A DNA stretch of 45,416 bases, taken from an uncultured Planctomycetaceae bacterium (GTDB taxonomy: Bacteria > Planctomycetota > Planctomycetia > Pirellulales > Pirellulaceae). Numbering within the stretch: the first letter of the stretch is position 1; each line of letters begins with the position of its first letter. Positions 28,632-36,858 of the stretch are shown here, piece by piece. The notes under the pieces were generated by a model. The model ran no database searches. It was not told the DNA's origin and saw only the letters and a list, made by a program, of their open reading frames with translations. The translations under genes and the position numbers were made by a program. The DNA is taken from the NCBI GenBank assembly GCA_937967665.1, contig CALBSZ010000218.1:1-45416 (forward strand), read 5' to 3'.

Positions 28632-29426
28632 ATGGCAACGGAGTTGTTCGCGGACTCACGCCAAAGCCACGCACGGCTGATAACGGTGACGCTTTCCGCC
28701 GGCCTGGCGGGACTGGCGGGCATCACAGCGTGGTCGGTTTCACGTCGTCTGGTCGGGGCGTATGTCCAGCCCGTCTCGGGCCTGACATTGTTGGGAATCA
28801 CGGCGGCCACGTGCCTGGCCTTTGAAAGCCTTCGGCATTTCACCAGACGCTGGCACGCCAGAGGTCATCAGATCGTCACCGCAACGGCCCTCCTTTGCCT
28901 GATACTGTTGGTGCTGTCCGTTCATGACGTCCGGACGCCGGCCTGGTCGCGCGTGACGACATGGCTGATCCTCGGCGGTGCGATCGCGCACGGCCTGTCC
29001 CGCAGGCAGATGCCGCGCTGGCAGATGCCGCGCTGGCCGATAGGCGTGAACCGCCGCCTCCCGCGAAATCCCCCGGATGCGAATCCCGGCAACGGATCGC
29101 TGCCGACCGGCGTTTCCCAGCAACTGACGCGAACCGATTTGGAGGACGGCGAATCGGTCGAGGGTTTGCTGCGGGCCGTGTTCGCGGCGGGGGAAAGGAC
29201 CACGGCCCTGCACGTGGCATTCTGCCCTCCGCTGGTTCATTCGCCCGAGGTCACCGTGGCGCAGCGGAGTGGCGAATCGGTGACGCTGAAAGTGACGCAA
29301 GCCGAGAAGTTTGGCTGTCGCATCGAACTACGGCGCTCGGCCCCAGCAAGTACTTCTGCCGGCGACGTCGTGGTCCACTTCACGGCGTGCTGTGCTGGTC
29401 GAGCACCTGCCGCATGGCCTCAATAA
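28632..29426 (+). CDS. Membrane protein of unknown function
   Basis: A 264-residue protein I do not recognise. The N-terminal 115 residues hold about four hydrophobic segments (LITVTLSAGLAGLAGIT, SGLTLLGITAATCLAF, IVTATALLCLILLVLSV, TWLILGGAIA). A Pro/Arg linker follows with a tandem QMPRW repeat coded by a 15-bp direct repeat near 29007-29036. The C-terminal soluble part (about 175-250; SVEGLLRAVFAAGERTTALH, then VAFCPPLVHSPEVTV and KFGCRIELRR) looks like a compact domain. The layout resembles a membrane-anchored sensor or assembly factor, but no function can be named. ATG at 28632 is 51 bp after metK, suggesting cotranscription. Its last 47 bp overlap the convergent metallopeptidase gene in opposite orientation. 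Confidence 0.65.
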   Translation: MATELFADSRQSHARLITVTLSAGLAGLAGITAWSVSRRLVGAYVQPVSGLTLLGITAATCLAFESLRHFTRRWHARGHQIVTATALLCLILLVLSVHDVRTPAWSRVTTWLILGGAIAHGLSRRQMPRWQMPRWPIGVNRRLPRNPPDANPGNGSLPTGVSQQLTRTDLEDGESVEGLLRAVFAAGERTTALHVAFCPPLVHSPEVTVAQRSGESVTLKVTQAEKFGCRIELRRSAPASTSAGDVVVHFTACCAGRAPAAWPQ

Positions 29427-30360
29427 TCCGCGGCGTCTTCAGGTTTCCGTCGGCCAACACCAGCGATACGAAATTATCGGCGAGAATTTCGTCGGGGTGA
29501 ATGATGTAATTTGTATTACGGCCTATTTGCTCCGCATAAGAAGCAAGCTGGCGAGGATCATGCAAAACGGGTTCGCCGTTTTCTAAACGAACCTGCCGTT
29601 TCCCCGCGGTTTCCTCCAGCTCCATCACACGAAAGGTCAGGTAGCGAAAGAAAGTGCCGCCCGCCGACACATCGTAGGTAGCGGGGGTAGCAAAGAGAAT
29701 CGGTGCGGCGGCGAATTCCCGGTCGCCAGCCTGGAGGCGAATGAAACAGTCGATCAGCGGCGCGTCCGGGTTGGTAATCTTGCGGTCGCGCAAGGATTCA
29801 GGCAGTTCGAGCGCCGCGCACGTCGTGAACCCGATAATCGCGTACAACTGCTTTCTCAAAGCCGGCTGATGGGAACTGATTACATGAAACAATTCGTGTA
29901 CCAGCAATCTCTGCAATCGATCGTCGGGCATCTGGAGCAGTCGCAGGGGAAGCGCCACAGCGTGACGGCGGCAATACGCGGCGCCTCCTTCTTCCTTTCC
30001 GGTCGTCTTAATGAAAATAACCGTTTCCGGCAGCAAGTCCACGGGGAACTTCGCGCTAACCTGGTCGAGCAATCGTCTTAGCATCGCCTTTTCCGAGTCA
30101 GTCCAATACAGCACCTGCGCCGCGACGAACCGCTGCCGCGCCTTCAGGCTAACATCGTCTTTCGTTTGCAGTCGCGACTGCAGCTCAAATTCGCTGAGTG
30201 ATTCCAGGAACCGATCGGATTCTTGCAAGAGGCGCGCGCCGGCATCCTTTTCGGCAAACTGGCATCTTGGTGAGAGATCTTCTGCGGCCCAGGCCGGGCC
30301 GGCACCGCTGCAAACCATGGCGGCGCCAAGTAATAGAATGAGGGGAATAATTCTCATCAT
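29380..30360 (-). CDS. Secreted HExxH zinc metallopeptidase-like protein
   Basis: A protein of 326 residues starting MMRIIPLILLLGAAMVCSGA, a signal peptide with likely cleavage after AWA. The mature part carries RLLVHELFHVISSH with HExxH at 155-159 and a downstream HPDEILADNFV, in which Glu291 is a plausible third zinc ligand of a gluzincin-type metallopeptidase. A YCRRHAVALPLRLLQ block precedes the active site. It would act outside the cytoplasm. The frame extends 23 codons upstream of the chosen double ATG, but those lack hydrophobicity. The ribosome site is weak. The 3' end overlaps the convergent membrane-protein gene by 47 bp. Substrate unknown; loss of activity cannot be excluded but the motif is intact. 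Confidence 0.75.
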   Translation of the reverse strand: MMRIIPLILLLGAAMVCSGAGPAWAAEDLSPRCQFAEKDAGARLLQESDRFLESLSEFELQSRLQTKDDVSLKARQRFVAAQVLYWTDSEKAMLRRLLDQVSAKFPVDLLPETVIFIKTTGKEEGGAAYCRRHAVALPLRLLQMPDDRLQRLLVHELFHVISSHQPALRKQLYAIIGFTTCAALELPESLRDRKITNPDAPLIDCFIRLQAGDREFAAAPILFATPATYDVSAGGTFFRYLTFRVMELEETAGKRQVRLENGEPVLHDPRQLASYAEQIGRNTNYIIHPDEILADNFVSLVLADGNLKTPRIIEAMRQVLDQHSTP

Positions 30361-30425
30361 TGGCGGTGGGTAACCTGACTGGCGAGCGACACTTTGGTTT
30401 GAGCCAGCGTGTCTAAGGAATTGAA

Positions 30426-30499
30426 GCATCTTTGTTTAACCCCCAGCCGCAGGCGCCGGCTCGATGCGTGCGCCCACGGCTGGGCAACAAACAAGATGC
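30426..30499. repeat. Palindromic intergenic repeat, family A (copy 2)
   Basis: A 74-bp imperfect palindrome. Outer arms GCATCTTTGTTT (30426-30437) and AAACAAGATGC (30489-30499) pair with one extra T; inner arms CCCAGCCG and CGGCTGGG with GGCGC/GCGCC continue the stem. Its left half matches the left arm of copy 1 (10194-10220) at 24 of 27 bases. It lies between two minus-strand genes, just after the lipoprotein gene, where it could also terminate transcription. Confidence 0.75.
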
Positions 30500-30547
30500 C
30501 CACATGTGTGCCATCGTGCCGCCACGCAGTGCACGTCGACCGTCCAG

Positions 30548-31144
30548 CTAGAGCTCAATCCTGATAATTCCAGTGGGGCGAAAAATATCGTCCGAGATCT
30601 CAATGCCCAATTCGGTTTCCGAGTTGAACTTGGCCGGCAGCGTTTCCGTGCCCCCTTCTCGTTTTGAAATACGTATGCGATAGATACCGGGATACAATCC
30701 GACTCCCATGACTCCCGAAACATACGCTTCCCCCAGATCGTTCGTCTTGCCTTGGCAAATCAGAAAGTCCGGTCCCAGGAATTCTTCTGGAACGAAGATC
30801 ACCTCCGCTCCCGCCAACGGCGCTCCATTGCGATACACCTCGGCCGAGCCGTCGATTGTAATCGTGCCAGAATTGATCCAATAGTTGATGCGGGCCGCGA
30901 TTTCCTGAGCATCGATCGCACCGTCTTTATTGGAATCGATCCGTTCCCTGGCGTCCGCGAGTCCCGGACACTCGAGCACCTCGCGCGCATCGATCTTCCC
31001 GTCTTGATTGGCGTCATACATTTCGATGGCCTGACGTGCCGATACTTCCGGCGTGATCTTCGGAGCCGGGGGCGGCGGAGGCGTGCGGCTACAACCACAG
31101 CAGGCGAGCGTTATCACGAGGCCAAGGATGAAGGAACGACGCAT
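30548..31144 (-). CDS. EF-hand lipoprotein with carboxypeptidase-regulatory-like domain
   Basis: A 198-residue exported protein. MRRSFILGLVITLACCGCSR looks like a lipoprotein signal, though the lipobox is not perfect. Two EF-hand calcium loops follow: DANQDGKIDAREV (about 45-57) and DSNKDGAIDAQEI (about 68-80). The rest (about 92-198) is a small beta-sandwich of the carboxypeptidase regulatory-like or transthyretin-like type (SAEVYRNGAPLAGAEVIFVP, YPGIYRIRISKR). Such two-part lipoproteins often follow DUF1559 genes in planctomycetes, as here with a 44-bp gap, which implies cotranscription and an envelope role. The ATG at 31144 is the first codon after the long basic upstream extension that lacks family features. 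Calcium binding is inferred from the loops. Confidence 0.82.
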   Translation of the reverse strand: MRRSFILGLVITLACCGCSRTPPPPPAPKITPEVSARQAIEMYDANQDGKIDAREVLECPGLADARERIDSNKDGAIDAQEIAARINYWINSGTITIDGSAEVYRNGAPLAGAEVIFVPEEFLGPDFLICQGKTNDLGEAYVSGVMGVGLYPGIYRIRISKREGGTETLPAKFNSETELGIEISDDIFRPTGIIRIEL

Positions 31145-31188
31145 AGCCGACTGTTCGCAAAAAGCCAACGGGTTTTCGGGATTTGAAC

Positions 31189-32154
31189 TTACAGCTTCGT
31201 GTCGCGGCGATTTCCCAGTTTCTTGTACGCGTCCAGAGCAATATTGTAGCGCACAAGATGAACGGAGCCGTCGCAGTTCACGGAATAGAATCCGGCGGAG
31301 TGCGCGCTGCCGAAGCGAGACGACATGGTATCGTGCCCAGGGCGATCCTGGCCGGGCAAGTAGTTCTTGTTCGGAATGGTCCAGCGAATAACGTCCCAAT
31401 CGTTTCCCTGGTACATCGAATTGTTGTCCGCGCCGTCATTGCCCGTTTCGTATTTGCGCGGATTCAGATACTTTTCGCCGACTAGCAACGTGTAACTCTG
31501 GCCGTCATGAATGTGCTCGGGACGAATTTCCGAGCGCTCGCCGATCACCCCGGTGAAATGCTTACGCATCCAGTTGTCGCTATGACTCCAATTGCAGGCC
31601 GGATACTTGGTCAGGCAGCTGGTCCTGGGTCCCGTTCCGAGCACGCGCTGCGTACCGCCGTTGCCGGCATAGTCGGTCTTGGCCAGGTTCTTCGGTTGCG
31701 CTGCATTCCACGAAATTTCGACGGCCGGATACGCCCGCACGCGTCGGCGTGACGGACAATAGTAGGCGGGAAGCGGAATCGACTTTTGCTCGGACAGCGC
31801 CTGCTTCTTGGCGGCACCCGTTAAACCACGACCAATATTGAAAACTTTTTCTTGCTCCATGTACGGCAGCAAACTGTAAATCCAACCGCCTGGCTGCTTG
31901 TGCCCGTATCCCATATCGGGGTCGCCGGTCCACATGTATCCCCAACCGCCGGAGGGGAAAAAACCGTGAGCGTCGACATGGGAATGGCTGGCGATCCCAA
32001 GCTGTTTCAGATTATTTTGGCACTGCACCCGGCGCGCCGCCTCGCGCGATGCCTGCACGGCGGGCAACAGCAATGAAACCAGGATGCCAATAATCGCGAT
32101 AACGACCAACAACTCAACTAACGTAAACGCAGGTTGGTGATTTGACGTACGCAT
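31189..32154 (-). CDS. DUF1559 type II secretion pilin-like protein
   Basis: A 321-residue protein of the planctomycete DUF1559 family, with an N-terminal prepilin signal: FTLVELLVVIAIIGILVSLL after a short basic leader, cleaved before the Phe by prepilin peptidase, and NNLKQLG in the usual place for the helix end. The long C-terminal beta domain carries the typical GFFPSGGWG, PAYYCPSRR, HDGQSYTLLVGEKYL and RFGSAHSAGFYSVNCDGSV (the HxxGxxxxxxDGSV-like end) blocks. It is an exported, membrane-anchored pseudopilin whose partners are unknown; many genomes carry dozens. The ATG at 32154 has GGAG 11 nt upstream; ATG at 32163 is an alternative with a spacing of only 2. The lipoprotein gene follows 44 bp downstream. 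Confidence 0.92.
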   Translation of the reverse strand: MRTSNHQPAFTLVELLVVIAIIGILVSLLLPAVQASREAARRVQCQNNLKQLGIASHSHVDAHGFFPSGGWGYMWTGDPDMGYGHKQPGGWIYSLLPYMEQEKVFNIGRGLTGAAKKQALSEQKSIPLPAYYCPSRRRVRAYPAVEISWNAAQPKNLAKTDYAGNGGTQRVLGTGPRTSCLTKYPACNWSHSDNWMRKHFTGVIGERSEIRPEHIHDGQSYTLLVGEKYLNPRKYETGNDGADNNSMYQGNDWDVIRWTIPNKNYLPGQDRPGHDTMSSRFGSAHSAGFYSVNCDGSVHLVRYNIALDAYKKLGNRRDTKL

Positions 32155-32163
32155 TCGCCTCAT

Positions 32164-32197
32164 TACTCCAAACTCGACGCTACTCTAAACTCGACGC
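32164..32197. repeat. Two tandem 17-bp units in the DUF1559 leader
   Basis: TACTCCAAACTCGACGC (32164-32180) is repeated at 32181-32197 with one change. It lies immediately before the DUF1559 gene start on the minus strand, so it is in its 5' leader and supplies two GGAG-like ribosome contacts in the transcript. The significance is unclear. Confidence 0.7.
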
Positions 32198-32378
32198 TCC
32201 ACTTCTGAATCCAGTCGATGCAGCCTGGGCCACATTGGGAAAAGGCTTCGATCTACTGGACCACCGCTGTTGGCTTTTATTATATTCATTTGCGGAGCAT
32301 AACACTACTCATTCGGCCGTCGAAAACAAGATCCCAGAACACGCCCGGAATCCCACCCCGCAAATGGTACCGTAAGGA

Positions 32379-32495
32379 ATGGCACGCTGGCCGAAAAAGA
32401 CCTGGACTACCATTTTTACGTACGGGGCGATGTTTATCTTGTTTCCGCTGCTGTGTTTATTGGCCTACGCCTACGTCCGCGGCATCTTGTTTTGA
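32379..32495 (+). CDS. Possible 38-residue single-membrane-segment peptide
   Basis: Starting at ATG 32379 and ending with TGA 32493-32495, the frame gives MARWPKKTWTTIF, then a strongly hydrophobic stretch (TYGAMFILFPLLCLLAYAY) and VRGILF. The pattern is a basic N-terminus, one membrane helix and a short end, like known bacterial membrane microproteins. AAGGA lies directly before the ATG, which is closer than usual. It sits between the divergent DUF1559 gene and the manC-like gene, 178 bp before the latter. Coding status cannot be proven from this sequence; conservation in relatives would decide. Confidence 0.4.
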   Translation: MARWPKKTWTTIFTYGAMFILFPLLCLLAYAYVRGILF

Positions 32496-32673
32496 CCGCC
32501 TCTGCCGCGATTTCCGGGAATCGACCGCCTCAGCGATGCTATGGTTTTACAGGCAACGGACGAGACCGTGCGGATTACACGGTTTGCTTTGATCATGCGG
32601 GACACCTCGGCTTCGGGCGACCGTTCCGCAGGGACAAACTACCTGCTGTCCTGGCCTTCATGAGGTTGCGAAT

Positions 32674-33759
32674 ATGTTGCATGCAGTCATTATGGCCGGT
32701 GGCAGCGGAACGCGGTTCTGGCCGGCAAGTCGCGAACCGATGCCTAAGCAGCTGCTGAAGCTGGCTGGGCAACGCTCGATGCTGCAAGACACGGTGGATC
32801 GTCTGGGGAGCCTGGTTTCGCCCGAGCGACTGATGATCGTTACGAACCGGCGTTTGGTTGGCCCCATCGCAGGTCAACTGCCCAAGATTCCCAGCGGTTC
32901 GATCCTTGGTGAACCGTGCAAGCGGGACACGGCACCGTGCATCGGCCTGGCCGCGGCCCTGATCGAACGTATCGACCGGGACGCCACCATGGTTGTCATG
33001 CCCGCGGATCACGTGATCCAGCCGGCCGACGAATTCCAGCGCGCCGTTACGTACGCGGCGAACCTGGTGGAGGAAGATTCCCGGCGCATCGTTACGTTTG
33101 GAGTCCGACCCAGCTATCCGGCATCAACGTTCGGCTACATTGAACGCGGCGGGCGGCTGCGGTCCACCGTGGTTGACGTCGCGCCGACGTTTGAAGTCGC
33201 GCGTTTTCACGAAAAGCCGACCGCTGATGTGGCCCAGCAATATATCGACACCGGAGACTTCTATTGGAATTCGGGCATCTTCGTCTGGAAGGCCGCCACC
33301 GTTGCCGCGGCTCTGGCCACGCATGAACCGGAGATGCATCGACGGATCTGTGCGATTGCGGACGCCGTGGGGAGCGATGCATTCGAACAAACGTTGGAAC
33401 GTGAATTCACCGCCATCCGGGGAAAGTCAATTGACTACGCCGTTCTGGAGCGGCATCCGAACGTCGTGGTGGTCGAGGCCCCGTTTGCATGGGACGACGT
33501 GGGAAGCTGGCAATCACTCGCGCGGCGGCACGGTCAGGACGAAGACGGCAATACCGTTCTCGGGAAACACCTCGGCTTGAACACCCGCGGTTCGATCGTC
33601 CTGGGCCACGACGAGCACCTGATTGTGACGGTGGGACTGAAAGACTGCATTGTCGTGCACACGCCCGACGCGACGCTCGTTGCAAACAAGCACGACGAGG
33701 AGGCCCTCCGCGATATCGTCAGGTTGCTCCACGAAAAGGGCTGGGACGCGTATCTTTAG
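32674..33759 (+). CDS. manC: Mannose-1-phosphate guanylyltransferase
   Basis: A 361-residue nucleotidyltransferase that makes GDP-mannose from mannose-1-phosphate and GTP, for envelope glycans. The N-terminal signature HAVIMAGGSGTRFWPASREP (GGxGTRxWPxSR) is intact; further blocks are EPCKRDTAPCIGLAA, VMPADHVI, FGYIERG, FHEKPTADVA, YWNSGIFVWKA and SIDYAVLE. It is the short form without the phosphomannose isomerase domain of the dual-function enzymes. ATG at 32674 is preceded by GAGG at 12 nt. It may serve the same surface-sugar needs as the GT-C genes, but is not linked to them by position. manC or a similar symbol is by family. Confidence 0.92.
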   Translation: MLHAVIMAGGSGTRFWPASREPMPKQLLKLAGQRSMLQDTVDRLGSLVSPERLMIVTNRRLVGPIAGQLPKIPSGSILGEPCKRDTAPCIGLAAALIERIDRDATMVVMPADHVIQPADEFQRAVTYAANLVEEDSRRIVTFGVRPSYPASTFGYIERGGRLRSTVVDVAPTFEVARFHEKPTADVAQQYIDTGDFYWNSGIFVWKAATVAAALATHEPEMHRRICAIADAVGSDAFEQTLEREFTAIRGKSIDYAVLERHPNVVVVEAPFAWDDVGSWQSLARRHGQDEDGNTVLGKHLGLNTRGSIVLGHDEHLIVTVGLKDCIVVHTPDATLVANKHDEEALRDIVRLLHEKGWDAYL

Positions 33760-33911
33760 GCGCACGTTCGGCCGGAGCGAGCCATCGCGTTGGCATGCTT
33801 GTCTTCCTGTTCACCAGTTCGTCAAACTCCGGGAAACTGATGTCGGTACGTGGGGGTACAATCGTGTATATTGCGGCTGTCAAAGCCCATCGCCACCCGG
33901 GAATGACTGGA

Positions 33912-34937
33912 ATGAGAAATTGGATTGCTGTACAAGGATTCACGTCTAGATGGCTGTTCTGCCTGCTGGTGTGGAGTTTGCTGTACGCCGTGCGTGCCCG
34001 GGCCGATGAACCGACAGGGCCGAAAACCGGGCCCGTCAACCTGCCTTTCCGCACGCTGGGGGGAACCCAGTTCTGGTCCGACGTGCTGGTCGACCACAAC
34101 TGGCGCATCCAGAGAAACGTCTATTTCGACCACTATCGCCTGCTGGATAACGACGACTACCGTCACGCCTGGGGAACGTATGAAGCCTGCTTGCGGCACT
34201 TCAGTGAAATCAAGAGCGAGAAAGACATTCCGCCGATGCAAGGACGAGTGGTCGTGGTACTGCACGGTCTGGCTCGGACGCGGGAAGGCATGTCGGCGAT
34301 TTGCCAGTACCTGTACGAGCATGGCGAATACCAAATTGTCAACGTCGGCTATGCCAGTACGCGGGAACCCATCGGCAAACACGCGAAGTCTTTAGCGCGG
34401 GTGATCGACCACTTGGGCGACCAGGTGACGGAGATCCACTTTGTCGCCCATAGTCTCGGCAACCTTGTCATTCGCCACTACATGGGAGATGCCACCGCGA
34501 ACGGCAAGGCACTCGACCCACGGATCAGGCGGATGGTGATGTTAACTCCCCCGAACAATGGAGCCAAGATGGCGGAGGCCCTGCACGACCATCAACTGTT
34601 CCGCGCCATCGTCGGAGCCAGCGGGAGTCAGTTGGGACCGGAGTGGGAGAAAGTCAGCCGCCGCCTGGCCGTTCCCCCCTGCGAGTTTGCCATCATTGCA
34701 GCCAGCGCCGGCCGCAATCTGCTATTGGAGGGGCAGGACGACTGGGTGGTCAGCATCGAAGAAACGAAGCTTACCGGCGCACGCGATTTCGTGGTCATTC
34801 CCGAGCGGCACAGCGGCGTCCTGGAAAACAAAGCGGTACACCGTTACATCTTGCGATTCCTGGACGACGGATATTTCATTTCCGAACCGGCGCGGCATCC
34901 GCTGGTAGCGGAACGGGAAACGGTGGGCGAAGAATAA
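33912..34937 (+). CDS. Secreted alpha/beta hydrolase (lipase-like)
   Basis: A 341-residue protein. MRNWIAVQGFTSRWLFCLLV and the following WSLLYAVRARA act as a signal peptide or membrane anchor. The core has the alpha/beta hydrolase features VVVLHGLARTREGM (oxyanion-hole region), the nucleophile elbow HFVAHSLGNLVIRHYM with Ser181, a PPNNGAKMAEAL block and a C-terminal DDWVVSIEETKL plus PERHSGVLE giving plausible Asp and His. The arrangement is like bacterial triacylglycerol lipase/PGAP1-like proteins that act on lipids or esters outside the cytoplasm. ATG at 33903 is an alternative start 3 codons upstream. Its stop (TAA) overlaps the ATG of ruvX by one base, so the two are translationally coupled. 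Confidence 0.82.
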   Translation: MRNWIAVQGFTSRWLFCLLVWSLLYAVRARADEPTGPKTGPVNLPFRTLGGTQFWSDVLVDHNWRIQRNVYFDHYRLLDNDDYRHAWGTYEACLRHFSEIKSEKDIPPMQGRVVVVLHGLARTREGMSAICQYLYEHGEYQIVNVGYASTREPIGKHAKSLARVIDHLGDQVTEIHFVAHSLGNLVIRHYMGDATANGKALDPRIRRMVMLTPPNNGAKMAEALHDHQLFRAIVGASGSQLGPEWEKVSRRLAVPPCEFAIIAASAGRNLLLEGQDDWVVSIEETKLTGARDFVVIPERHSGVLENKAVHRYILRFLDDGYFISEPARHPLVAERETVGEE

Positions 34938-35401
34938 TGTCCGCTGCTTTTCCGACCACGGGGCGCATCGCCGGGATTGATTTTGGCACCGTCCGCATCG
35001 GTGTCGCGCTCACCGACGCCGGACGCGTATTGTCGTCGCCGCACGACAATTACACACGTCGCGATGAACTCGCCGACCGCCGCTATTTTCAGGAATTGGC
35101 TCGGCAAGAGGACCTGGTGGGATTCGTCGTCGGCCTGCCGGTACACCTCAGCGGCGACGAGAGCGAAAAGTCGCTGGAGGCCCGCAGGTTTGGAAAATGG
35201 CTGGCACAGATCACCGGTCTTCCGGTCCGTTACTACGACGAACGCTTTTCTTCTCGGCAGGCCGATTTGATCATGGGAATGGCGAACACGACGCGCAAGA
35301 AGAAAAAGAAATCGCGCGACAAGCTGGCCGCCCAGATCCTGCTGGCCGCTTTTCTCGAATCGGGCGGGCAGGATGACGCTACGCATGCACTGGACGATTA
35401 G
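34937..35401 (+). CDS. ruvX: Holliday junction resolvase-like YqgF/RuvX
   Basis: A 154-residue RNase H-fold nuclease. GIDFGTVRIGVALTD supplies the first Asp of the active site; VVGLPVHLSGDESEKS and YYDERFSSRQAD supply the others, with the basic segment TTRKKKKKSRDKLAA and the C-terminal ILLAAFLES typical of the family. Known roles are in pre-16S rRNA 5' end maturation and possibly in recombination. The start ATG lies in the overlap TAATG with the preceding hydrolase gene; the frame is open further upstream in the hydrolase gene but that part is only a shadow. It converges with the DUF4404 gene 63 bp away. Confidence 0.93.
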   Translation: MSAAFPTTGRIAGIDFGTVRIGVALTDAGRVLSSPHDNYTRRDELADRRYFQELARQEDLVGFVVGLPVHLSGDESEKSLEARRFGKWLAQITGLPVRYYDERFSSRQADLIMGMANTTRKKKKKSRDKLAAQILLAAFLESGGQDDATHALDD

Positions 35402-35464
35402 ACACCCAGTCGAGTCAATCGACCCCAGCGACACCAGGCGGGGGAGCGGATGCGTCGAGGCCGT

Positions 35465-35740
35465 TCAAATCCCCATCTGCCCGAGCGCATCGACCATGCG
35501 AAGCAGGATGCCGGAAATGGTTGGGTGCGAAGTTTCGAATTTCTGTTCGGCCTCTCGCAGGGAGTCGATCAAGCCGGTTTCCGGTGTGTCCTCGGGTTGC
35601 CGCCGCTCCAGGATGGACTGAATCTCGCCCACGGCTTGTTCCAGCAAATGTCGCGTGTCCTCGTCAACCGACTCGACTTGCTGCAGTTCCGATTCCAATT
35701 CCGTCAATGCTGTTTGCAGGTTCTCCAGACGATGCGGCAT
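35465..35740 (-). CDS. DUF4404 family small coiled-coil protein
   Basis: A 91-residue acidic protein: MPHRLENLQTALTELESELQ followed by a second helical stretch (EDTRHLLEQAVGEIQSILE) and a conserved-looking end (HPTISGILLRMVDALGQMGI). The pattern fits DUF4404, small helical proteins found in planctomycetes and proteobacteria; the function is unknown. It starts 5 bp after the stop of the Cys-variant HtrA-like gene, which itself follows the canonical protease by 15 bp, so the three form one operon. A structural or adaptor role with the proteases is only an inference from that position. Confidence 0.78.
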   Translation of the reverse strand: MPHRLENLQTALTELESELQQVESVDEDTRHLLEQAVGEIQSILERRQPEDTPETGLIDSLREAEQKFETSHPTISGILLRMVDALGQMGI

Positions 35741-35745
35741 GGTCG

Positions 35746-36843
35746 CTAGTTTCCTTCTTTCGTTTCCTTCGTTTCCGTCTTGACCAGCGAAGCCCCTGGG
35801 GCCAGTCGACCCGACTTCAAGTCATCGAGCAGCGGCACCACCGCTTCGGCCGGCACGGCGTAACTGGCCACTCGGCTGGCGCGTGCGATGTTAATTCCCA
35901 TCGCCGTTCCGTCCGTGCCGACCAGGGGACCGCCGCAATCGGCCGGCTGCAGGACGCAATCGTGCTGCAACACGGCCGGGAAACCATCGCGCCGACGGCT
36001 CAACGGCCCCCCCAGGTTTCCCTGGAAGTCGATGCGATGGCCGTTCGCGAGTTCGAAATGGCTGCCCAACTCGGCCGTCACGACCTTTTCCTTGTCGCCG
36101 CGCAACAGTTTCAGCTGCACCCGATCTCCGGGCCGGTAGGCCTTGACCCCTTCAATCAATTCGGAACGCGACTTGATCTGCAGGTCGTTGAGTCCGATGA
36201 CCACGTCGTTGGGCCGGACACCGGCCTTTTCGGCCCCGCTCTCCGGCATCACCTGTTCAACTCGCGCGCCTTCCACATCGGAATCTCCGAGCATGACGCC
36301 CAGAATCCCCTTCACCTCCGGAATACCGCGGGAGGCGGCACTGACCACGCCAATGGCCTTGGGCAGCGATTGCAGGCCGGTCGTGACGACCCAACTGCCG
36401 ACCTCCGATGTCGGAGCCGTGCTCCAACGAATGGCCGTCAGCTTGTCCGCCGCAATCCGCAGCATTGCCAGATCGGTATCATGGTGGATGCCCAGGATCT
36501 CGGCGTCGTAGTAGCGGTTGTCGTAAAGCTTGCAGCGAATGGCGCCGCTCAATTCGCTGGCCTTGGTCAACACGTAACCGGCCGCATCCACAATGACGCC
36601 TTGAGCTGTCTGTTTCCCGTCGCAGTAGATTTCCACGGTCGCCTTGCGACTCTCTTCGACCACGCTGCGAAATGCAGCCCGGACGGATTCATGGCTGCGC
36701 TGATAGGGCAGGGCAGGGCGGAGGCGGACGATCCGGCTGGGCCACTGCGGCTGCTTTTCCTGCGCCACGAGCGAACTGACGGCGAAGGCCTGACAACAGA
36801 TCAGCAATCGGATCACCAACGCAGGACTTGCAAATCGCTTCAC
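35746..36843 (-). CDS. HtrA-like protein with Cys in the nucleophile position and internal PDZ domain
   Basis: A 365-residue secreted protein with a signal peptide (MKRFASPALVIRLLICCQAF, cleavage near VAQ). It has the chymotrypsin-like fold of HtrA: GYVLTKASELSG where HtrA reads GYILTNNHVV, so the catalytic His is Ser96; HHDTDLAMLRI retains Asp124; and PADCGGPLVGTDG stands where GNSGGPL is expected, so the Ser nucleophile is Cys303. A PDZ domain (about 178-258; GVMLGDSDVEG, GAEKAGVRPNDVVIGLN) is inserted between the Asp and nucleophile regions instead of following the protease. A GFPAVLQHD motif (287-295) before the Cys could supply a His. It may be a Cys-type protease or a binding protein. 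It follows the canonical HtrA-like gene by 15 bp. Confidence 0.85.
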   Translation of the reverse strand: MKRFASPALVIRLLICCQAFAVSSLVAQEKQPQWPSRIVRLRPALPYQRSHESVRAAFRSVVEESRKATVEIYCDGKQTAQGVIVDAAGYVLTKASELSGAIRCKLYDNRYYDAEILGIHHDTDLAMLRIAADKLTAIRWSTAPTSEVGSWVVTTGLQSLPKAIGVVSAASRGIPEVKGILGVMLGDSDVEGARVEQVMPESGAEKAGVRPNDVVIGLNDLQIKSRSELIEGVKAYRPGDRVQLKLLRGDKEKVVTAELGSHFELANGHRIDFQGNLGGPLSRRRDGFPAVLQHDCVLQPADCGGPLVGTDGTAMGINIARASRVASYAVPAEAVVPLLDDLKSGRLAPGASLVKTETKETKEGN

Positions 36844-36858
36844 AATCGTCTCCTTCTC

